From Brevibacillus porteri (GTDB lineage Bacteria > Bacillota > Bacilli > Brevibacillales > Brevibacillaceae): a DNA stretch of 37,140 nt. A program made the position numbers and the translations under genes. The DNA lies in the NCBI RefSeq assembly GCF_003013475.1, contig NZ_PXZO01000008.1, positions 1 to 37,140 of the forward strand, in the 5' to 3' direction. The notes under the pieces are model-generated. The model had not been told where the DNA came from and searched no databases. It saw only the letters and a program-made list of their open reading frames with translations. Every line of letters starts with the position of its first letter. Positions within the stretch are counted from its first letter, which is position 1. Shown here piece after piece: positions 14,315 to 22,483 of this stretch.

Positions 14315-14549
14315 CATCGTGGAGTATGTGGAGCAAACAGAGGCAATACGGCAGAAACAGTCTGAGCAATTGGCGTTTGATCAGGATTCCGAAACGTTGG
14401 AGAAACAAGTTCGTGACTTGATGCAAGAGCTAGAGGATATCCAAGAGGAGGTTCGAGGCATTTGGGAGTTTAGGCGTGATTACTCCAATAGGGACAACCT
14501 TGAGGCTCTACAAGAACAAAAACGGAGGCTGACCAAATGGGCGATGTAA
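14298..14549 (+). CDS. Coiled-coil phage protein, 83 residues
   Basis: The start at 14298 was chosen because AGGAGG lies nine bases upstream. Longer upstream frames are shadows of the preceding gene. The product is acidic and helical (EQTEAIRQKQSEQLAF, VRDLMQELEDIQEEVRG). Confidence 0.6.
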   Translation: MRQVPDIVEYVEQTEAIRQKQSEQLAFDQDSETLEKQVRDLMQELEDIQEEVRGIWEFRRDYSNRDNLEALQEQKRRLTKWAM

Positions 14550-14794
14550 AACGAATTGCCGAGCTAGACTTAAACCTCTGCCAAGCGTCTGGAGAAATTG
14601 ATTTGCCTGATAAGCTCATAGATGCAGCAAAGGCTTTCCGGGCAAGAGAGGCCCTTCCCCATTGGATTCATCGAGCAGTTGAAGCAGAAGAAAAGCTCGA
14701 AAGAGTGAAGGGGAAACTTCAAGCTATTGCAAGTTTAGTCTCAAGATCATCAAGTCAGGCAAGGATTGCGATGGATGCTCTTAAAGAAATGTAG
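14537..14794 (+). CDS. Hypothetical phage protein, 85 residues
   Basis: The ATG follows CGGAGG and overlaps the previous gene by 13 bases, suggesting coupling. Features include IDLPDKLIDAAKAFRAR and a helical region EAEEKLERVKGKLQA. The family is unknown. Confidence 0.6.
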   Translation: MGDVKRIAELDLNLCQASGEIDLPDKLIDAAKAFRAREALPHWIHRAVEAEEKLERVKGKLQAIASLVSRSSSQARIAMDALKEM

Positions 14795-14985
14795 TAACGC
14801 GGGCTTCGGCCCTGCGTGGAAAATTCGGTCGACCTTTCAAAATCTGAGAGTCGCACGTGAACTGAGTTTTCCACGGAGGTTCGAACCTCCAAGTAATACA
14901 TAGCGAGGTCAAGACGTGGCGTAGGCAAGGAACTACAACGGCTGCCGTAGAGGTTGGGACGGTGGCGCCTCGCGATCAAAATTGA
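14794..14985 (+). ncRNA. Candidate structured RNA with four helices
   Basis: The helices read in order as follows. ACGC-GGGC with a TTCG tetraloop pairs to GCCC-T-GCGT (14796-14817). TGGAAAA pairs with TTTTCCA (about 14817-14873), with further pairs inside. GGAGG-TTCGAA-CCTCC follows (14876-14891). GCGAGG pairs with CCTCGC (about 14903-14973). There is no good frame. No known class was recognised. Confidence 0.5.
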
Positions 14986-15000
14986 GAGGGGGTGTGCTTA

Positions 15001-15231
15001 TTGGAAAGAGTCAATCAGGCAATCAATGAAATCAAAGAAATTAAGATGTATCTGGAGTCGCTTGAGGAAAGAACGAGTGATAGCCATACAACAACCGAGA
15101 GCATTTTACATGCCTTTGCTGATTTTTACGAAGTTGGAATCGGGAATCTTATTGGAAACGTTGAGAAGGTTGAAGAGCTACTACAAGAATTCGTGAAAGC
15201 AAGTGAAGAAAATGAAAAAGACCCAGCGTAG
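15001..15231 (+). CDS. Hypothetical acidic helical protein, 76 residues
   Basis: The TTG start at 15001 has GAGAGGGGGTG upstream. A longer in-frame ATG at 14992 would overlap that site. The product is acidic and helical (ERVNQAINEIKEIKMYLESLEERT). It lies directly before recT. Confidence 0.6.
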   Translation: MERVNQAINEIKEIKMYLESLEERTSDSHTTTESILHAFADFYEVGIGNLIGNVEKVEELLQEFVKASEENEKDPA

Positions 15232-15341
15232 CAGCGCTGAGTCTCAGTCAGAACGGTAAAGCATATTCAGTACAACTATGTTATCCGTTCCCACAACGAA
15301 AAACAAGTACACAGTGAAATCTGAAATCAGGGAGGGTAAAC

Positions 15342-16133
15342 GTGGCAGATCAAAACAAATTAGTTGTTATCTATAACAATCTTGAGAAATTGCTAGATTC
15401 TAAGCGCGAAGCAATGCCAACAAGCTTCAACAAGACGCGCTTTCTACAAAACTGCATGACTGTTCTCCAAGAAACGAAGGATATCGAATTATGCAATCCG
15501 ACCACTGTAGCAAGAACAATGCTTAAAGGTGCATTCTTGGGTTTGGATTTCTTCAACAAAGAGTGCTATGCGGTTGTATATAAAGGCTCGGTTGAATTTC
15601 AAACGGACTATAAAGGCGAGGTTAAGCTTGCCAAAAAGTACAGCACAAAGCCAGTGCGAGAAGTATACGCAAAACTGGTCCGAGAAGGGGATGAGTTTGC
15701 GGAAGAGATCAATTCTGGAAATCAGACGATTAATTTTAGGCCTAAACCTTTTAACAACGAAGAAATTCTAGGAGCATTTGCTGTAGTTAATTATATGGAC
15801 GGGACCATGGCATATGACATCATGAGCAAAGAAGAAATCGAAAAAATTAAAGAGAATTTCTCGCGCAAATCAAAACAGACCGGAGAGTATTCAAAAGCTT
15901 GGGTGGTTACTCCTGGTGAAATGTATAAGAAAACAGTGTTGCGTCGTTTATGCAAGAATATCGATCTTGACTTTGACACAATCGAGCAGCGTCAAGCGTT
16001 TGAAGATGCTGGGGATGTGGACTTTAACCAAGAGGTTAAACCTGCTCAGCAAAGCCCGTTGAACTCGACTGTAATCGAAGCTGAATTTGAGGAAGTTTCT
16101 GAGGAACAAACCAATGCAGCTGAACAAGAGTAA
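15342..16133 (+). CDS. recT: RecT single-strand annealing protein
   Basis: This 263-residue RecT/Bet-family protein would anneal complementary single strands during phage recombination. Recognisable family blocks are FLQNCMTVLQE, LCNPTTVARTMLKGAFLGLDFFNKECYAV, VEFQTDYKGEVKLAKKYS and the C-terminal MYKKTVLRRLCKNIDLDFD. The acidic tail probably contacts the partner nuclease. The start follows GGGAGGG. It overlaps the exonuclease gene by 20 bases, the usual RecE/RecT pairing. B. subtilis skin has the equivalent pair yqaJ-yqaK. Confidence 0.9.
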   Translation: MADQNKLVVIYNNLEKLLDSKREAMPTSFNKTRFLQNCMTVLQETKDIELCNPTTVARTMLKGAFLGLDFFNKECYAVVYKGSVEFQTDYKGEVKLAKKYSTKPVREVYAKLVREGDEFAEEINSGNQTINFRPKPFNNEEILGAFAVVNYMDGTMAYDIMSKEEIEKIKENFSRKSKQTGEYSKAWVVTPGEMYKKTVLRRLCKNIDLDFDTIEQRQAFEDAGDVDFNQEVKPAQQSPLNSTVIEAEFEEVSEEQTNAAEQE

Positions 16134-16926
16134 TTACTACTCTACAGAAGCCAACCTTCACTACATGTCTGGAAGCCAACTCAAGAGCTTCCTGCCCGCC
16201 TATGAGGGCTGTGAAGCTAAAGCAATGGCTAAGATCAGGGGAGAGTATGTAGAACCGCCAAAAGATGCATTCGACGAGGGGCACTATTTGCATGCTTGGA
16301 ACGAGGGTACCCTGGATGAATTTAAGGTAAACAATCCGAGTTTGTATAGCACCCGTGCCCCTTCAGTAGGGCAACTAAAATCCAACTTTCAACATTGCAA
16401 TAAAATGATCAAGATTCTTGAAAGTGATCCACTTGTCATGAAGGCTCTTGCTGGTAAAAAAGAAGTCATCATGACAGCCGAGTTATTCGGTGTTCCGTGG
16501 AAAATTATGATCGATAGCTATCAACCAGAGGTAGGTATATTTTCTGATCTAAAAGCACTTAAAGATATCGGCGGTAAGTGGTGGAACAAAGAAACGCAGT
16601 GTTATGAAAACTTCCTAGACCACTACGGGTACACATTACAGATGGCTGTATATGCAGAGGTCGAGAGGTTGGTAATGGGGCGCGATAAGTGGCTTATACC
16701 ACACATAGTTGTAGTGACTAAGCAAGACCTGCCAGACTACGAAATCATCTATTTTGACTACGATGTGATCGAGGCAAGTTTGCAGATAGTGAAGAACAAA
16801 ATCGAGAGAGTGAAATCAATAAAGTCAGGATTGGTTCCTCCAGTTAGATGCGAAAAGTGTGAATATTGCCGAGGAACAAAGCGGATTAATCGAATCAAGC
16901 ATTACTCGGAACTCGCGTTGTATTGA
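16114..16926 (+). CDS. PD-(D/E)XK exonuclease, RecE-like (DUF3799 type)
   Basis: The product is 270 residues from ATG 16114 (GAGGAA upstream). It has the order typical of phage exonucleases paired with RecT. This is an N-terminal MSGSQLKSFLPAYEGCEAKAM, then GHYLHAWNEG. The catalytic core follows, with ITAELFGVPWKIMIDSY, the D..LKALKDI motif and YGYTLQMAVYAE, and a C-terminal Cys cluster, CEKCEYC. It should resect double-stranded ends to feed RecT. Confidence 0.82.
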   Translation: MQLNKSNYYSTEANLHYMSGSQLKSFLPAYEGCEAKAMAKIRGEYVEPPKDAFDEGHYLHAWNEGTLDEFKVNNPSLYSTRAPSVGQLKSNFQHCNKMIKILESDPLVMKALAGKKEVIMTAELFGVPWKIMIDSYQPEVGIFSDLKALKDIGGKWWNKETQCYENFLDHYGYTLQMAVYAEVERLVMGRDKWLIPHIVVVTKQDLPDYEIIYFDYDVIEASLQIVKNKIERVKSIKSGLVPPVRCEKCEYCRGTKRINRIKHYSELALY

Positions 16927-17022
16927 AGGTGTAAGCGAAGAATATCGTGATCGGAGGGTGGGGATGGGCATAGCAGAATACGGGACAACGAAAAGTGTAA
17001 ACGTGGACAAGTTGTATTCATC

Positions 17023-17799
17023 ATGAAGGACTATGCCAAAGAGACAAATTGGTCTGAGGATCAAATCAAATACTCGCTTAATCAACTAAAAGCGATGGGG
17101 TTGATTCAGTGGCAGCTCAACAGAGGGAATACAAAAAATGGTTTGTTGATCACCATTAATCATTATGATGAATTTCAAAATCTTGCTAGTTACAGTCGTC
17201 AAAAAGGGTCAAATTTTCCCGAAGAGAATCCCGAAGAGATTCCACCTGAATTCCCGAAGAGGGAGGATGCTGAAAACCCTAATGTATCAAGCGTTGAAAG
17301 GGTTTCTGATGAATATCATTCCCGAAGAGATTCGGAAGAGATTCCCGAAGTATATAAGAACAGCAGTAAAGAACAGCATGTAAAACATAAAAAAGATTCT
17401 TGTCCCAAACGCACAAGACGCGTTTATGACGAATCGACGGATGCCTATATTTTGGCGAAGTACCTACGAGGCCGTATTCTTCGCTGGAAACCGAATGCGA
17501 AAGTCCCAGATGAGAACCCGACTGCTCTTGCTGCATGGGCTGATGATATGCGGAAGATGATCGAGTTGGACAAGCGTAGCAATTATGACATACAGCTCGT
17601 GATCCAATGGGCTACAGACGACCCTTTCTGGCAAACAAATATCTTGTCGGCAGGTACCCTACGAAAACAATATGACAAGTTGGAAGGGCAGATGCGCAGG
17701 AAAGTCGTGCCGATGCATTTGCAGCGCTCAGAACAAACACAGCAGCATGCGCCGGGACAGCAAGTACAAGACAAAGCGTATACCGGGTTCGAAAAATGA
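17023..17799 (+). CDS. Phage replication protein, N-terminally shortened
   Basis: The product is 258 residues. It starts inside what looks like the winged-helix domain of a replication initiator (DYAKETNWSEDQIKYSLNQLKAMGLIQWQ). Upstream the same frame still reads KRGQVVFI before ATG, but hits a stop without another start, so about 40-60 N-terminal residues seem missing. A short frame (16964-17026) with a strong GGAGGGTGGGG site ends across the ATG and may feed ribosomes by coupling. A Pro/Glu-rich linker with repeated EEIP units (about 65-115) follows, then a C-terminal region (TDAYILAKYLRGRIL, IQWATDDPFWQTNILSAGTLRKQYD) seen in primosomal phage proteins. The dnaB-like gene follows 53 bases on. 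Confidence 0.65.
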   Translation: MKDYAKETNWSEDQIKYSLNQLKAMGLIQWQLNRGNTKNGLLITINHYDEFQNLASYSRQKGSNFPEENPEEIPPEFPKREDAENPNVSSVERVSDEYHSRRDSEEIPEVYKNSSKEQHVKHKKDSCPKRTRRVYDESTDAYILAKYLRGRILRWKPNAKVPDENPTALAAWADDMRKMIELDKRSNYDIQLVIQWATDDPFWQTNILSAGTLRKQYDKLEGQMRRKVVPMHLQRSEQTQQHAPGQQVQDKAYTGFEK

Positions 17800-17852
17800 G
17801 CAGCGAATGACTTAGCCTTTCAGGAGATGCTTTTTGGGAAAGGAGATAGCAC

Positions 17853-19238
17853 ATGATTGACCGTCTACAAAACCTGCCTGCTGAAAAAGCGACGCTCGGC
17901 AGCATTATTATGGACCCAACGTTGATAGACGAAATTGACCTGATCCTGTCTCCAAATGATTTCAGCTCTGTGGGACACCAAGAGATATATAAAGCTTTGC
18001 TTGATCTTCGGGACCGCGGAGAGACGATTGACCTTGTGGCACTAACGACGGAGTTGAGTCGGGGTAAACAATTGGACGCAATTGGCGGTGTGCCCTATCT
18101 GACTGGCCTCGGTAGTGTTGTTGCATCTGCGGCAGCAGTTGACCACCACGCTGGTCTGGTGAGAGAGGCGGCTACGATCAGGAAAGTGTTTCGATATGCG
18201 GAGTCAATGCGAGCCAGAGTCCTTAACGGTGACTATGAAACGGCTGATGAGCTCTTGAACTTAGCAGAGGAAAAGGTTGCTGAAATCCGCCCGAACAAAC
18301 GGGGAGGACTCCAATCTGTAAGAGACTTCATTCTCGATCACATTGCCGTCATTGAAAATACCCGTCTCGAAGGTGGAGGTATTCTCGGCAAATCGTGGGG
18401 CATACCGAAAATTGACTTACTGACAAGTGGAGCGTGTGGCGGGCAGCTAATTATCATCGGCGCGCGGCCCTCGGTTGGGAAAACAGCGTTCGCCTTAAAG
18501 ATGGCGCGAACTGCTGGGCTACCAGCGGGGAGTGACCCTGTAGGTATCTTTTCACTCGAAATGCGTAAAGGCGATCTACTAAATCGAATGCTTGCAGCAG
18601 AGGCTAAAATTCCACTCTTGAAAATTCGCCATAACAAGATGAGTGAAGGGGAATGGGAAGTGTTTACGCAAGTTAGCGACAAGTTTTATCGCTCCAATAT
18701 CTTGATGGAGGACAAGGGAAGGCAAGCGCTAAACGAGATCGTCGCAGAATCTCGGGCATTAAAACGCAAGCATGGCAAGGTGGGTATGATTCTGATCGAC
18801 TACCTTGGACTTATTGGGAATAAAGGTCGAGGTCGTCGTAACCGCAACCTTAATCGTGATCAAGAGATCGGGGAGTATACTGGCACGCTGAAAGAATTAG
18901 CGAAGGAATTGGATTGTCCAGTCGTGTTACTTGCTCAGCTAAATCGGGACATTGAGAAAGGTATTGTGAAACGTCCGAATCTTTCAAGCCTTCGCGAAAG
19001 TGGAAATATCGAGCAAGACGCTGATGTGGTTGCTTTTCTACATAGGGATGACAGCGAAGAGTACGTAAATTTTGCAACAGGAGAACCAATCAGCAAGGTT
19101 GAGCTCATCATTGCTAAGAATCGAGACGGATCGGTTGGCACAGTGAATCTTGCCTTTCGGCGTGTGTTTCAGGAATTTATCGACTGGGATATGGCTCCAG
19201 GGCGACAGGTACAAGAAGCGTTGAATACAGGTTCCTAA
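17853..19238 (+). CDS. dnaB: Replicative DNA helicase, DnaB family
   Basis: This 461-residue ring helicase would unwind DNA at the prophage replication fork. The N-terminal DnaB domain (PAEKATLGSIIMDP, then GVPYLTGLG) is followed by the RecA-like ATPase. Its Walker A is GARPSVGKTAFALK (about 208-221) and its Walker B is GMILIDYLGLI, followed by CPVVLLAQLNRD and the arginine-finger region LRESGNIEQDADVVAFLHRDD. The start follows AAAGGAG. It is complete in length. It works with the upstream initiator. Confidence 0.92.
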   Translation: MIDRLQNLPAEKATLGSIIMDPTLIDEIDLILSPNDFSSVGHQEIYKALLDLRDRGETIDLVALTTELSRGKQLDAIGGVPYLTGLGSVVASAAAVDHHAGLVREAATIRKVFRYAESMRARVLNGDYETADELLNLAEEKVAEIRPNKRGGLQSVRDFILDHIAVIENTRLEGGGILGKSWGIPKIDLLTSGACGGQLIIIGARPSVGKTAFALKMARTAGLPAGSDPVGIFSLEMRKGDLLNRMLAAEAKIPLLKIRHNKMSEGEWEVFTQVSDKFYRSNILMEDKGRQALNEIVAESRALKRKHGKVGMILIDYLGLIGNKGRGRRNRNLNRDQEIGEYTGTLKELAKELDCPVVLLAQLNRDIEKGIVKRPNLSSLRESGNIEQDADVVAFLHRDDSEEYVNFATGEPISKVELIIAKNRDGSVGTVNLAFRRVFQEFIDWDMAPGRQVQEALNTGS

Positions 19239-19256
19239 ACCGGGAGGAGAGCAGAC

Positions 19257-19415
19257 ATGAAGCAAGGCAAACGACCAAATAGACGGCAAAAAGAAGAATT
19301 GGAAGCACGTAATTTTAATCCTGCAAATTGGCTGGTTGAGCGCGATAGCACGACAGAATTGGTTTTGATCCATCGTTTCTCCGGTAATACAAAGACGATC
19401 AAGAAAGGGGCATAA
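19257..19415 (+). CDS. Small phage protein, DUF6906-like
   Basis: The product is 52 residues. The pattern KQGKRPNRRQKEELEARN, then NPANWLVERD and VLIHRFSGNTKTI, is that of a widespread short Bacillales phage protein. The ribosome site GGGAGGAG is strong. The function is unknown. Confidence 0.75.
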   Translation: MKQGKRPNRRQKEELEARNFNPANWLVERDSTTELVLIHRFSGNTKTIKKGA

Positions 19416-19416
19416 C

Positions 19417-19872
19417 ATGAAGCATAGAGCCAGAGCAGCCAAACAAGAAACAGATAAACCAAAGCTGCCCAAATATAACAACCAGATCACCATTGTGGAT
19501 GGTATCAAGTTCGATTCTAAGGCTGAGTCAGAGTATTGCCTTGTACTAAAAGAAAAGCTGGCTGCTGGTGAAATCCAAGACATGCGACTGCAACCTGTTT
19601 ACGTGCTTCAGGAAAAATGCCACCGGAATGGCAAGAATCTTAAAGCGATAACATACAAGGCGGATTTTGAAGTCCTTCACCTTAATGGATCGCTGGAGGT
19701 TATTGATATCAAGGGTGAAGAGACAGAAGCCTTCAAGATCAAAGCAAAAATGTTCATGTACAAGTATCCGAATCTGAAATTGACATTGCTTAAAAAGGTA
19801 CAGAAATACGGCGGCTGGATCACCACTGACGAGTGGAAAGCAAAAAAACGTGAAGAGAAAAAAGCCATATAA
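19417..19872 (+). CDS. DUF1064-family nuclease-like phage protein
   Basis: This 151-residue product has the DUF1064 core. Its blocks are IVDGIKFDSKAESEYCLVLKEK, a LQPVYVLQ strand, ITYKADFEVLH, then VIDIKGEETEAFKIKAKMF. The D..E-x-K-like residues (D of the ADF strand and D-I-K) suggest a PD-(D/E)XK nuclease fold, perhaps a Holliday-junction enzyme. The activity is inferred. Confidence 0.78.
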   Translation: MKHRARAAKQETDKPKLPKYNNQITIVDGIKFDSKAESEYCLVLKEKLAAGEIQDMRLQPVYVLQEKCHRNGKNLKAITYKADFEVLHLNGSLEVIDIKGEETEAFKIKAKMFMYKYPNLKLTLLKKVQKYGGWITTDEWKAKKREEKKAI

Positions 19873-19892
19873 ACCAAGGGAGAGTGTGGAAA

Positions 19893-20588
19893 ATGAGCAA
19901 ACACGCACAATTTACGGCAATAGTAAAGAAAATGGCATCGAATGATAAAAAGATTGTTGTGAACTTGGAAATGGTAGGGAAGCCTGATCCATACGATTTG
20001 GCGGACATTGTAGACATGGTTGGTGACAAGGTAGTTGTACGCCTTGGAAATCCACAAATGGCAATGAACTTTGACGAAGATGAAAGAGAAGAACGTCGTG
20101 GTTTATCTGTCACAACCGATCAGTCTGGCGTGGTAACTCAAGTTAACGGAGACGCTGAGGAAGACAAGAAAGATACTGGTGACCTGGAGAACGATGAAAA
20201 CGAGAGTGAAGAGTTTGAACGCGATGAACAGGCTGGAGAAGAAGGAAACGAATCATCGGAAGACTGGGAAGGTTCCGAAGGCAATCCAGAAATCCAAGCT
20301 GAGGATAAAGAAAATGACAACACACCTGATCCAGAACCACAGGGTCAAGAAGAGTCCGCGGATAACACAAATGACAGCGATCAGGAGGAAGATACACAAG
20401 ACGATGCTGTCGCTGCAATCGACAAGGATAAACTGGTGGCATTCATCTTGAGCGGACAAGCCCCATCGTTTGAAGAAACAGAAGAGTATGACTTCCCCGC
20501 ATTGCTTGCACGAAAACAAAATGGCGAAACGTGGATTAAGATTGCATCGTCCATCGGCACCTCTGCCTCCAAACTCCAAACGGCTTAG
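19893..20588 (+). CDS. Acidic linker protein with C-terminal HTH, cut by an amber codon
   Basis: The product is 231 residues. The N-terminal domain (about 1-80) is followed by a long Glu/Asp/Asn-rich linker and a C-terminal HTH-like segment, WIKIASSIGTSASKLQTA. The frame then meets TAG at 20586 but continues without change for 22 codons (SKYKKLVAEHMAKQNGEEPG, then AA) to TAA 20655-20657. The usual pattern SKLxxAWSKYKKL suggests TGG to TAG. It is therefore a nonsense-truncated gene, or a site of readthrough. The start follows AAGGGAG. Confidence 0.65.
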   Translation: MSKHAQFTAIVKKMASNDKKIVVNLEMVGKPDPYDLADIVDMVGDKVVVRLGNPQMAMNFDEDEREERRGLSVTTDQSGVVTQVNGDAEEDKKDTGDLENDENESEEFERDEQAGEEGNESSEDWEGSEGNPEIQAEDKENDNTPDPEPQGQEESADNTNDSDQEEDTQDDAVAAIDKDKLVAFILSGQAPSFEETEEYDFPALLARKQNGETWIKIASSIGTSASKLQTA

Positions 20589-20690
20589 TCCAAATACAAG
20601 AAACTCGTTGCTGAACATATGGCAAAGCAAAACGGTGAGGAACCGGGGGCAGCGTAAAGCTGCTCCTCTCCCCTAGAAAGGCGGGATCAT

Positions 20691-20816
20691 ATGACAGCCG
20701 TTAAACCAGCGCCAAACCATCCTTGGAGACGAAAATTTATAGCCACAAGCCAGGAAAACGAGTATATCAAGCAGTCCGTCGTTAATCCACAGGTTAACAA
20801 CTGGAAGGTAGGCTGA
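20691..20816 (+). CDS. 41-residue hypothetical phage protein
   Basis: The ATG follows AAAGGCGGG. The product has PNHPWRRKF and EYIKQSVVNPQVNNWKVG. The family is unknown. It is the last gene of the early rightward run. Confidence 0.5.
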   Translation: MTAVKPAPNHPWRRKFIATSQENEYIKQSVVNPQVNNWKVG

Positions 20817-20848
20817 GCATTGCCGCCTTGGAACAGTAGGAAATAGGG

Positions 20849-21067
20849 CTATACAGGAGAACGGCGTCCATGACTACCAAACAGTTCGTGGACGCCTCCA
20901 TACACACGAACAGGAAGGTCAGGAAACACCAGGGCAACATGGCCAGCATCGAGAAGTAGACGGTCGGAATCTTGTTCAATGACATAAGGTATCTCCATTG
21001 CGTCTAGGGCGTCCTTGAGGTAGCTGACCTCAGACCATTCGACTGAGTAATAAAACGACTTTTCCAC
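20849..21067 (-). CDS. Hypothetical protein, 72 residues
   Basis: The GTG start has AAGGAG eight bases upstream on the minus strand. The product (KSFYYSVEWSEVSYLKDALDAM, then PYVIEQDSDRLLLDAG) looks like a small globular protein that folds around a DUF2007-like strand-helix pattern. There is no confident family. Confidence 0.5.
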   Translation of the reverse strand: MEKSFYYSVEWSEVSYLKDALDAMEIPYVIEQDSDRLLLDAGHVALVFPDLPVRVYGGVHELFGSHGRRSPV

Positions 21068-21147
21068 GTGACCAACTCCTTCGTCATCATTATGCCACGA
21101 GGAGACTGGAATAAAAAAGATGGATACACAATCTCAATTATGTTAAA

Positions 21148-21306
21148 TCACTCGCCGCTTTTGCCAAAGTCCGTATAGACGCTCCATAGTCCAATAGCTA
21201 AAAAAAGGATACCGAGTAAACCATATTTCAGGCTAGTTATCATTAAATAAAGTCCATTCAAGCAGATTACAATTGAAACTATTTTGTGCAAAGTTGTTTT
21301 TTTCAT
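21148..21306 (-). CDS. 52-residue membrane protein with two helices
   Basis: Hydrophobic segments span about residues 8-24 (KIVSIVICLNGLYLMI) and 30-45 (YGLLGILFLAIGLWSVY). GGTGAG precedes the ATG. The function is unknown. It is one of a cluster of small leftward genes. Confidence 0.55.
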   Translation of the reverse strand: MKKTTLHKIVSIVICLNGLYLMITSLKYGLLGILFLAIGLWSVYTDFGKSGE

Positions 21307-21492
21307 AAAACTCACCTATATACAGTATTTAACAAAAAATATATCACGAAATTTGTTTATTTCCAAATTTGCTGAATATGAAGGAAAACAAACGTTTGCG
21401 TGGATTGTTGGACAGTCTTAATATATGACTTTAACTCAATAGTTAGGGAGAGAAATAAAAAACCTTAAGCAAGAAATGCTTAAAGTTTAAAT

Positions 21493-21660
21493 TCACTTCT
21501 TGGATTTTAAATCTTCAACTTCACGGGTAAGCACTGCAACTTGTCTTCTGAGTTCGTTTGATGGTTCTGCAAATTGTCTTCCGATAATAATTGCTGTACA
21601 CAGTAATAGCCCTATAACACCGAACAAAGTAACAAAAAAGAAGAAATTAACTCCAAGCAA
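21493..21660 (-). CDS. 55-residue membrane-anchored coiled-coil protein
   Basis: A TTG start with GAGGTG upstream opens a strongly hydrophobic helix (NFFFFVTLFGVIGLLLCTAI) followed by a charged coiled coil (NELRRQVAVLTREVEDLKSKK). Its organisation resembles small phage or spore membrane proteins. The family is unknown. Confidence 0.55.
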   Translation of the reverse strand: MLGVNFFFFVTLFGVIGLLLCTAIIIGRQFAEPSNELRRQVAVLTREVEDLKSKK

Positions 21661-21860
21661 AATGACACCTCATTCTCATTGTGATTTTTTAACCATATTA
21701 TTACAAATTTGATTGGATGTATAGGTCAGGAGGTTTTAAAAACTGAAAAGATTGTTAGGAACAGCCCAGAAAGTCATTAGTGTGTCAGTTATGAAAGTAG
21801 TCAATTTGGTTGCTTAACACAACGGTAATTGTAGAAAGTAGGAAATTCCCCCACTTGGTG

Positions 21861-21899
21861 AGAAAAATACCCCGGGATTAACCCGGGGGCCGTTGATGG
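21861..21899 (-). terminator. Terminator of 3' exon cassette 1
   Basis: On the minus strand CCCCCGGG, TTAAT and CCCGGGG are followed by TATTTTTCTC. The block, including the flanking ATCAAC, is homologous to the terminator at 22438-22480. Confidence 0.8.
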
Positions 21900-21903
21900 T
21901 GGA

Positions 21904-22230
21904 TTAGTTGATTTTCAACTGTTCCCAGGTAAACGAAACCGGATAAGAACCGTTTTCAAAGACTCCTACCTTTTGCCACATGTAGAACACCACTGTTTTG
22001 TTTTGGTTATCGATCCCAATGTCGATTGTATACCTATAACCAGGAACTTCCCAGCGTTTGACTTCCTGATTGTTGGAATCAAATGCGACGACAACCAAAA
22101 CAAGGTCATTCGATGAAGGGGTATACGACCAATACGTATACTCACCATACTTAACGATGACGTTTGCTTGGCTAATCGAAAGTCCAGCTGGTTGCAAAAT
22201 TTGAGCAGGTCTGGCAATCAATTCATAGCT
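21904..22230 (-). CDS. Cassette 1: open 3' exon behind an intron DV/DVI motif
   Basis: The frame is open from the predicted intron 3' splice point (22230) to TAA 21904, 108 residues starting SYELIARPAQILQPAG. It has no ribosome site or good start codon of its own. The only internal start, TTG 22221, lacks an SD. The content (EYTYWSYTPSSNDLVLVVV, RWEVPGYRYTIDIGI) suggests beta strands, as in surface or secreted domains. A role as an alternative C-terminal exon of a surface protein is inferred. Confidence 0.5.
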   Translation of the reverse strand, partial: SYELIARPAQILQPAGLSISQANVIVKYGEYTYWSYTPSSNDLVLVVVAFDSNNQEVKRWEVPGYRYTIDIGIDNQNKTVVFYMWQKVGVFENGSYPVSFTWEQLKIN

Positions 22231-22360
22231 ATTCCCGACTTATTCCCTACTAAATGTGAGGGTCTTCGTTCGAGCCTACACCGTGCAGGCGACTTTCATC
22301 GCACACGGCGTTCCATCAACGGATAAGAAAGAATGTTTTACAACGGGCAAATATAACGCT
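22225..22360 (-). repeat. Direct repeat copy 1 (intron 3' end)
   Basis: This is near-identical to 22865-22995. It covers exon bases AGCTAT, domains VI and V and about 45 bases upstream (TTGCCCGTTGTAAAA, TTCTTATCCGTTGATGGA). The differences cluster in the domain VI loop and one domain V bulge base, so the structure is conserved. Confidence 0.85.
22231..22311 (-). ncRNA. Group II intron domains V and VI, copy 1
   Basis: On the minus strand 22311-22278 is a 34-nt domain V. An 8-bp lower helix begins A-CGC-CGUG (the CGC form of the catalytic triad). Above it are a 2-nt bulge, a 5-bp upper helix and a GAAA tetraloop (GCGAUGAAAGUCGC). Three linker bases later, domain VI has CTCGA pairing with TCGGG, CCCT/AGGG and an unpaired A-rich bulge AATAAG. 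It ends GAAT at 22231. No domains I-IV are adjacent. Confidence 0.75.
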
Positions 22361-22437
22361 ACGCCAATCAATCTAAATTGTCCGCTAACTAAAGTTATAA
22401 CTTTCTGTGATTGTGGGGGGCGAGCCTTCAGTCTGGA

Positions 22438-22480
22438 CGAAAAAATATCCCCCGGGTCCATCCCGAGGGCTGTTGATGGA
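22438..22480 (-). terminator. Terminator of 3' exon cassette 2
   Basis: CCCTCGGG, ATGG and ACCCGGGGG form a near-perfect stem followed by ATATTTTTTC on the minus strand. It is homologous to the cassette 1 terminator. Confidence 0.8.
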
Positions 22481-22483
22481 TAA

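Noticed and set aside
14876..14891. tRNA gene suggested by GGAGGTTCGAACCTCC
   Set aside because: No acceptor, D or anticodon arms can be placed around the T-arm-like palindrome.
20179..20451. Alternative frames over the acidic-linker gene
   Set aside because: They are shadow frames generated by the repetitive GAA/GAT codons of the real gene.
22256..22483. Open frames across the intron repeats
   Set aside because: The two repeat copies differ by indels outside the helices and do not keep a frame. The conservation is of RNA structure, not protein.
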